In this document: positions 59,095 to 64,000 of the stretch, piece by piece | Layout: the number at the start of each line of letters is the position of its first letter | Position numbering within the stretch: the first letter of the stretch is position 1 | Assembly: GCF_019924045.1 (NCBI RefSeq) | Contig: NZ_JAHXBN010000025.1 | Location: 14,264-78,263, forward strand | Reading direction: 5' to 3' | Length of the DNA stretch: 64,000 nt | Origin: Dyadobacter fermentans | Lineage (GTDB): Bacteria > Bacteroidota > Bacteroidia > Cytophagales > Spirosomataceae | Position numbers and translations under genes: made by a program | Notes under the pieces: model-generated | The model's input: only the letters and a program-made list of their open reading frames with translations | The model's database searches: none | What the model was told of the DNA's origin: nothing

Positions 59095-61608
59095 ATGACC
59101 CGCTTCCTTTTCGTCCTGACGCTTTTCCTGCACACTTTGGTTTCCAATGCCCAGGAGGCCGGTTCGTCTCCCTTTGTATGGCGAGACCTTCCGGCGCTGC
59201 CCGATTCAGTTGGATTTGCGGGTGCTTATGCGGGTGTCAGCAACGGTGCGCTGATCGTGGGCGGGGGTGCTAACTTTCCGGGGAATGCAGGCCCCTGGGG
59301 TACAGTGTCGAAGACCTGGTACGATGCTCTTTTTGTATTGGAAAGTCCGTCGGGAAGGTGGAAAAAGGCAGGTAAACTACCACGGGCAATGGGCTACGGT
59401 ATTTCGCTCACGACACCGGAAGGCATTTTTTGCCTTGGAGGTGCCGACGGATCGCGCCATTACAGCCAGGCATTCTTTCTCCTATGGAAAAACGGACAGG
59501 TCACAACCAGACCTCTCCCCGCTCTGCCTGTTCCGCTTGCTTATGCGTCTGGCGCGGTGGTGGGTGATAAAATATACGTAGCAGGCGGCACCAGCACGCC
59601 GTCAGATACCCTGGCATTGAGCCGCTTCTGGGAGTTTGATTTACACCAAAAACAATGGACTGAGCTGCCCGCATTACCCGGAAATGGCCGGATACTGGCC
59701 GTCGCCGGCGCACAGGATGGCCGGTTCTTCGTTTTCAGCGGTGCCGAGCTCCATTACAATGCGGCTACGGGCGCGGTAGAGCGTAATTATTTGAAAGAAT
59801 GCCTGGCCTATAATCCAGCAGCCAAAACGTGGAAACGCATTGCCGACTTGCCCCACGCGGTAGCGGCTGCGCCCTCTCCGGCGTTCGCGGCCGGGCAGTC
59901 GCACCTGCTCGTCGTGGGCGGGGACGATGGCGTGCATGCGCAACGCGTGATGGAACTTCGCGAAAAGCATCCCGGGTTCCACAGCGAAATCATGGCCTAC
60001 CACAGCATTACCGACACCTGGGCTCCTTTCGGAGCATTTCCAGGAGGAAAAGCCTCTGTCACGACGCCGCTCGTGACCTGGAACGGGCAACTGGTGATCC
60101 CTTCCGGCGAAGTTCAGCCGGGTATCCGCACACCCCGGGTAATCGCGGGCAGTCCGGTGGTGAGTACGGGCACATTCAACGGGATAGACTGGGGCGTGGT
60201 GGCGGTTTACTTTCTGCTCGTGCTGGGTATCAGCATTTATGTTTCCCGCAAAATGAGCGCCAGCACCGACGATTTCTTCCTCGGCGGCCAGAACATCCCC
60301 TGGTGGGCGGCCGGGCTGAGCATTTTCGGGAGCAAGCTGAGCGCGCTCACATTCATCGCGATTCCCGCAAAAACCTACGCCACCGACTGGGTATACATTT
60401 TTGCCAACGCGATGATCGTCGTCGTGGCGCCGCTCGTGATCTGCTTTTTCCTGCCCTATTTCCGCAAACTGAAAATCACCAGCGTGTACGAATACCTCGC
60501 ATTCCGGTTCAGCAAAACAGTGAAGCTGGTCGGCAGCCTCACATTCGTCGTTTTTCAGGTTGGACGATTGGGGATCGTGATTTACCTCCCCGCATTGGTA
60601 CTGAGCACGGTTACGGGCATGAACCTCATGCTTTGCATCGTCCTTACCAGCCTCATTACCACCGCCTACACGATCTCCGGCGGCATTGAGGCCGTGGTTT
60701 GGACGGAGGTAATGCAAGTCGGCGTGCTGCTGGGCGGGGCTTTTGTCAGTTTATTCTTCATTGCTAATGCATCCGGGGGCTTCGATGCAATGTTCGGGCA
60801 GGCGGGTGGTGCGGGTAAATTTCATATGGTCAACAACGGCTGGGCCATAACCGAGCCCGTGCTGTGGGTGGTGCTGGCAGGCAATTTCCTCACGCAGATC
60901 GTAACCTACACGTCCGATCAGGTGGTGGTGCAGCGATACCTCACCACACCCACTGAGGCGGAAGCCCGCCGGTCGATCTGGACCAATGCATTCCTCGTGA
61001 TTCCCGCCACTTTCATATTCTTCCTTGTCGGGACCGCTTTATGGGTGTATTTCAAACAAAGTCCTACCCTGCTGAACCCAATGGCACGCACCGACGATAT
61101 TTTTCCCTGGTTTATCTCCACACAACTGCCTGCGGGCCTGCGTGGGTTGGTGATAGCGGGGCTTTTCGCGGCCACCATGTCAACGATCAGCTCGTCCATG
61201 AATTCCATTGCCACGGTTGTGACCACTGATTTCTTTCAGCATTTTGTTCCCCAATCCAGCGATCTGCAACGCTTTCGCTTTGCCCGCTACACCACACTCG
61301 TGCTGGGTGCCGCGGGAATCGGCATTGCGATATGGCTCGTTTTTATGGAGAACAACAGCATATGGGACCAGTACCTGAAACTGATCGGCATATTCGGCGG
61401 CTGTCTCGCGGGAATGTTTGTGGCAGGGATATTCGTTGCCTCGATTAACAGCACGGGCATCCTCGCTGGCTTTTTCCTCAGCGCAGTATTGCTCTATTTC
61501 GTGCAGGCCAACGGCTGGGTACATTTCTTCCTGTATCCCGGCGTCGGCATTTTCGGATGTGTGATTTTCGGGTGGCTGATAAGCAAAGCCTTCCCCCGTC
61601 CTTCCTGA
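59095..61608 (+). CDS. Sialic-acid mutarotase (NanM-like kelch) fused to a sodium:solute symporter
   Basis: This 837-aa protein joins two sialic-acid functions. A signal peptide (FLFVLTLFLHTLVSNA) is followed by a six-bladed kelch propeller (about 25-360: FVWRDLPALPDSVGFAGAYAGVSNGALIVGGGANFP, IFCLGGADG, KIYVAGGTST, HLLVVGGDDG). This is the cyclically permuted mutarotase family to which N-acetylneuraminate epimerase NanM belongs. From about 370 to the end is an SSS-family symporter with 13 or so helices (VVAVYFLLVLGISIYVSRKMSASTDDFFLGGQNIPWWAAGLSIFGSKLSALTFIAIP). The propeller would sit in the periplasm and hand the beta-anomer to the channel. It follows the sialidase and lyase genes. Confidence 0.9.
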   Translation: MTRFLFVLTLFLHTLVSNAQEAGSSPFVWRDLPALPDSVGFAGAYAGVSNGALIVGGGANFPGNAGPWGTVSKTWYDALFVLESPSGRWKKAGKLPRAMGYGISLTTPEGIFCLGGADGSRHYSQAFFLLWKNGQVTTRPLPALPVPLAYASGAVVGDKIYVAGGTSTPSDTLALSRFWEFDLHQKQWTELPALPGNGRILAVAGAQDGRFFVFSGAELHYNAATGAVERNYLKECLAYNPAAKTWKRIADLPHAVAAAPSPAFAAGQSHLLVVGGDDGVHAQRVMELREKHPGFHSEIMAYHSITDTWAPFGAFPGGKASVTTPLVTWNGQLVIPSGEVQPGIRTPRVIAGSPVVSTGTFNGIDWGVVAVYFLLVLGISIYVSRKMSASTDDFFLGGQNIPWWAAGLSIFGSKLSALTFIAIPAKTYATDWVYIFANAMIVVVAPLVICFFLPYFRKLKITSVYEYLAFRFSKTVKLVGSLTFVVFQVGRLGIVIYLPALVLSTVTGMNLMLCIVLTSLITTAYTISGGIEAVVWTEVMQVGVLLGGAFVSLFFIANASGGFDAMFGQAGGAGKFHMVNNGWAITEPVLWVVLAGNFLTQIVTYTSDQVVVQRYLTTPTEAEARRSIWTNAFLVIPATFIFFLVGTALWVYFKQSPTLLNPMARTDDIFPWFISTQLPAGLRGLVIAGLFAATMSTISSSMNSIATVVTTDFFQHFVPQSSDLQRFRFARYTTLVLGAAGIGIAIWLVFMENNSIWDQYLKLIGIFGGCLAGMFVAGIFVASINSTGILAGFFLSAVLLYFVQANGWVHFFLYPGVGIFGCVIFGWLISKAFPRPS

Positions 61609-61626
61609 GCACGTTGTTAGAAAAAA

Positions 61627-62949
61627 CTACACGCGAGGCATTTTATAACCATTATGGTATTCGCTGATCATCAATTTATTAGCCATAGCGTCGTCAAACT
61701 CCCCTTTTTGAGCATTCCAATGGAGCGTATTACCCGTTCGGTAAGCGATATTGCCCATTTGTGAAAGCGTTGCTACTTCTGCTCCTGCCTGAATGGGCGC
61801 ATGCAGGTCGTCTATGCGCCGCGAGCGGATCACTTCCACAAAGTTTTTGGCGTGCTCATCCAGGCCATTATCCGACGAATTCGTGAGAGGAACCGCCTCC
61901 ATCCGGTTTTCGTAAGGTACCACTTCCCAGCCCTGGCGATCGACGATGAGCGTCCCGTTCTCGCCCAGGAATGCAATTCCATGCTGGCGGTTGTAAATAC
62001 CGGCACCGTAACCTATCACATGTTCCCATTGGATGTTAAAATCGTCGTATTCGAAGAGGGCCGTCAGCGTGTCCGGCGCCTCCGCACCGGGGTTACGAAG
62101 CATGGACCCGCTCGCGCTGACACGTTTTGGCGTGGCGTTTGCCTTCATACCCAGCAATGCGTAATCGAGCAAATGCACGCCCCAATCAGTCATGATACCG
62201 CCCGCATAATCCCAAAACCAGCGGAACGAGCCATGAAAACGGTTAGGGTTAAAAGGCCTCTTCATCGCAGGGCCAAGCCACATTCCATAATCGACGCCCG
62301 CAGGAGCGATGCCGTCAGGCTGTTTTAAAATAGGGTTACCATAATTAAAATACCCCCATACTTTCACCAGCCCTACTTTTCCCAGCTTTCCCGAATGCAC
62401 AAAATCGACGGCATCGCGGAAATGTTTCTGGCTGCGTTGCCATTGTCCTACCTGCACAACCCGTTTGGTCCGCTGCTGCGCCGCTACCATCGCCCGGCAT
62501 TCGGCGATGGAGTTTCCGATCGGCTTTTCGACGTACACATCCTTACCCGCATCGCACGCCTCGGCCATCATGAGGCAATGCCAGTGGTCGGGTGTACCGA
62601 TCACCACCGCATCTATGTCCTTGTTATCCAGGATGCTCCGATAATCACTGAACGTCTTGACTTGTATTCCCTTCCCGGCCAGTTCTGCTGCCCGCTTGTC
62701 GAGCACATTACGGTCGACGTCGCACAGCGCCACGCATTCCACACCCGGGTTCTTCATCACGGCATTGACGTCGGCCCACCCCATGCTGTTGATCCCGATC
62801 GCCGCCACCCGGATCCTGTCGGCTACCGACGATCCGGCAGAATGGATCGGCCTGCCGGCATGTGCGAAGTCGGTGATAACGGGCGAAATAGCAGTGCCAC
62901 CGGCAACAGCCGCGGCAGTATGAATGAATTTTCTTCTGGAAATAGTCAT
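61627..62949 (-). CDS. Tat-exported Gfo/Idh/MocA-family oxidoreductase
   Basis: From the ATG at 62949 this is a 440-aa protein with a twin-arginine signal (ISRRKFIHTAAAVAGGTAISP). The NAD-binding domain has RVAAIGINSMGWADV, CDVDR and the EKP motif (DVYVEKPIG). The second domain carries RWFWDYAGGIMTDWGVHLLD, with the Asp and His of the usual active site. The substrate is unknown. Some Tat-exported relatives act as NAD-dependent glycosidases (GH109, N-acetylgalactosaminidase), which would suit a sialylated-glycan locus, but I cannot confirm that family. It is convergent with the transporter gene, 18 bp away, so it is not in the sialic-acid operon. Confidence 0.85.
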   Translation of the reverse strand: MTISRRKFIHTAAAVAGGTAISPVITDFAHAGRPIHSAGSSVADRIRVAAIGINSMGWADVNAVMKNPGVECVALCDVDRNVLDKRAAELAGKGIQVKTFSDYRSILDNKDIDAVVIGTPDHWHCLMMAEACDAGKDVYVEKPIGNSIAECRAMVAAQQRTKRVVQVGQWQRSQKHFRDAVDFVHSGKLGKVGLVKVWGYFNYGNPILKQPDGIAPAGVDYGMWLGPAMKRPFNPNRFHGSFRWFWDYAGGIMTDWGVHLLDYALLGMKANATPKRVSASGSMLRNPGAEAPDTLTALFEYDDFNIQWEHVIGYGAGIYNRQHGIAFLGENGTLIVDRQGWEVVPYENRMEAVPLTNSSDNGLDEHAKNFVEVIRSRRIDDLHAPIQAGAEVATLSQMGNIAYRTGNTLHWNAQKGEFDDAMANKLMISEYHNGYKMPRV

Positions 62950-63059
62950 GACAACTCGGCAGGATGATGAGAGCAAAACAAAGCAGGTTTTCGCGCACTT
63001 TTACCGCTGGTTTTACACAAAGTATTCTTGCAATATTTCAAATGTCAATCTGACAAATC

Positions 63060-63275
63060 TCATGGTTTAATTTGGTATTGCCGGGAAAAAGTATGGCTTT
63101 CCCTATAAAAATCCGGAATGACAACGTTCCCGGCAACGTCTGCGTAAAAAAATCGGCCGAATGCATTGGTCACCATTAAAAATGGATCCAAATTAAGTCC
63201 GGGCCTGGGTGAAGCAGCTGATCCCATATCGGAAAAATCCAATTTTAGAAACATCCGATAAGTCCCTTTTTTCAC
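63060..63275 (-). other. Unassigned short open frame, possible gene remnant
   Basis: A 71-codon frame on the minus strand starts with GTG and reads GTYRMFLKLDFSDMGSAASP, then PGLNLDPFLMVTNAFGRFFY, then a hydrophobic-aromatic tail. It looks protein-like, but there is no recognised family, no ATG and no signal sequence. An in-frame TGA closes it just upstream at 63293-63291. It lies in the 343-bp divergent spacer between the Gfo/Idh gene and the ECF sigma gene; apart from it I see nothing in that spacer. It may be a decayed fragment or chance. Confidence 0.25.
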
Positions 63276-63292
63276 AGTATCGGTAGCCGCTC

Positions 63293-63841
63293 ATGAACCT
63301 CAAATCTCTTCCGGACGAACACCTTGTCGAAGCCCTGCGCGACGACGACAGTCTGGCGTTCCGCGAGATTTACCAGCGTTACTGGAAAAAAATGTACCTC
63401 CTCGCCCTCCGAAAGATCGACGACCGGGAGGCCGTGGAAAGCATTGTTCAGGATGTATTCCTGCGATTGTGGGAACGCCGCAGTCTTTTGCAGATCGACA
63501 ATCTCGAAGCCTACCTGATGACGTCGGTGAAATACACGTGCATCAACCATTTCAAATCGGCGATGGTGCATGAGAAATACCTCACCCACGCATTCACGGG
63601 GTATTCCGATGCGACTTACACCACGGAAGATCAGCTGAATGCCAGCGAACTGATGAACAATATAGAGGCCCGCCTGAGCCATTTTCCCGAAAAAGCACAG
63701 ACCATTTTCCGCCTCCACCGCCTCGAAAACCGCTCCACCAAAGAGATCGCACGAGAAATTCAAATGCCCCAACGGACCGTAGAACACCATTTGAGCCTCG
63801 TTGTAAAGGCGTTGCGATCCTATTTGAAGGATTATTTGTGA
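63293..63841 (+). CDS. ECF RNA polymerase sigma factor (orphan in this window)
   Basis: This 182-aa sigma-70 family factor shows region 2 (about 18-85: SLAFREIYQRYWKKMYLLALRKIDDREAVESIVQDVFLRLWERR) and region 4 (about 125-180: FPEKAQTIFRLHRLENRSTKEIAREIQMPQRTVEHHLSLVVKALRSYL). It resembles Bacteroidota sigma factors normally followed by a FecR anti-sigma gene and a TonB receptor. Here the gene is followed after about 50 bp by an insertion sequence edge, so the partner gene, if any, lies beyond the window or was displaced. Confidence 0.92.
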   Translation: MNLKSLPDEHLVEALRDDDSLAFREIYQRYWKKMYLLALRKIDDREAVESIVQDVFLRLWERRSLLQIDNLEAYLMTSVKYTCINHFKSAMVHEKYLTHAFTGYSDATYTTEDQLNASELMNNIEARLSHFPEKAQTIFRLHRLENRSTKEIAREIQMPQRTVEHHLSLVVKALRSYLKDYL

Positions 63842-63886
63842 AAGGGAAAAAGGGAGGAAAGGGAGGACGGAGGAAGGGAGGAAAGG
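63842..63886. repeat. Purine-rich GGAGGAAAGGGA tract after the ECF sigma gene
   Basis: AAGGGAAAAAGGGAGGAAAG and further GGGAGGACGGAGGAAGGGAG units start immediately at the sigma stop codon and run to the IS edge. They belong to the same family as 32639-32883 and the tract inside fecR. Confidence 0.7.
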
Positions 63887-63890
63887 ATCC

Positions 63891-64000
63891 TGTCGCGTCC
63901 TGAAATAGGTTGACCCAAATCATAGGAACATGCATGAACGTCGGCCAGTAATTAAGTACAGTCTGAGCTTTAAACAAGAGGTAGTTCGCGAGATTGAAGA
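63891..64000 (+). mobile_element. Left edge of an IS3-like insertion sequence (partial)
   Basis: TGTCGCGTCCTGAAATAGG followed by TTGACCC looks like a terminal inverted repeat beginning with TG, about 39 bp before a transposase-like start codon. The right end is outside the window, so the inverted repeat and target duplication cannot be checked. Confidence 0.55.
63930..64000 (+). CDS. IS3-family transposase OrfA-like protein (5' part only)
   Basis: From the ATG at 63930 the frame reads MHERRPVIKYSLSFKQEVVR and continues open to the window end. The SxxFKxxVVREIE pattern is the start of the helix-turn-helix in IS3-family OrfA (transposase_8 type). Only 23 codons are visible, so the family call rests on this motif and the inverted-repeat-like sequence upstream. 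Confidence 0.55.
   Translation, partial: MHERRPVIKYSLSFKQEVVREIE

Noticed and set aside
61609..61626. Terminator between the symporter fusion and the Gfo/Idh gene
   Set aside because: The 18-bp gap contains no stem; any terminator would have to lie within the coding ends.
61627..62949. Assignment of the Gfo/Idh protein as GH109 N-acetylgalactosaminidase
   Set aside because: The Tat signal and fold fit, but I could not identify GH109-specific motifs with confidence, so only the superfamily is called.

Overview
The window reads as a carbohydrate-foraging chromosome segment from a Bacteroidota bacterium, most likely a Cytophagales/Spirosomaceae member close to Dyadobacter (inferred from gene families, not from a marker gene). 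The support is three SusC/SusD pairs, two hybrid two-component regulators (HTCS), an ECF sigma/FecR/STN-TonB receptor set, a type IX secretion C-terminal signal, and promoter boxes of the Bacteroidota type (TTTG / TAnnTTTG). No rRNA, tRNA or CRISPR was found.

Layout. (1) 1-9816: a fructan utilisation locus with a fructokinase 3' end, SusC, SusD, a GH32 fructosidase and an HTCS whose sensor is a periplasmic sugar-binding fold. (2) 9904-14956: a convergent SusD/SusC pair with no adjacent glycosidase, then a small secreted protein of unknown function. (3) 15937-22475: an L-fucose module. A cupin-AraC regulator diverges from L-fuconate dehydratase, an SDR dehydrogenase, a mutarotase, a FucP-type symporter and a GH29 alpha-L-fucosidase. 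(4) 22555-31678, minus strand: a Tat-exported sugar isomerase-like protein and a sugar dehydrogenase/PKD/cytochrome c fusion, then a TonB receptor with its FecR anti-sigma and ECF sigma factor. (5) 31861-36191: a DinB-like protein, a GT-C-like membrane protein and a T9SS-secreted FG-GAP protein, separated by purine-rich repeats. (6) 36328-49819, minus strand: a second polysaccharide locus with a GH30 glycosidase, SusD, SusC, a beta-propeller HTCS and a beta-helix/PDZ protein. (7) 50090-50824: a single AT-rich DUF3800 gene. (8) 50962-54811: two flavin amine oxidases with a beta-barrel-like protein. (9) 54812-55828: a 1-kb non-coding block of inverted 10-bp tandem arrays flanking hairpin repeats. 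(10) 55829-61608: a sialic-acid module with a GntR regulator, sialidase, N-acetylneuraminate lyase and a mutarotase-symporter fusion. (11) 61627-64000: a Gfo/Idh/MocA oxidoreductase, an ECF sigma factor and the left edge of an IS3-like insertion sequence.

The loci share one logic. Outer-membrane SusC/D complexes or TonB receptors capture glycans, secreted GH32, GH29, GH30 and GH33 enzymes release fructose, fucose, galactose-type sugars or sialic acid, inner-membrane symporters import them, and cytoplasmic enzymes degrade them. Each locus has its own regulator.

The least explained material is non-coding. It comprises a modular family of interspersed palindromes sharing a GTAATATTGGTAG-like tail, a 10-bp TGTAGTCAGG array present in opposite orientations, purine-rich GGAGGAAAGGGA repeats that hug gene 3' ends and are also translated inside fecR, and an 8-bp TGAATGAT array between two sialic-acid genes.
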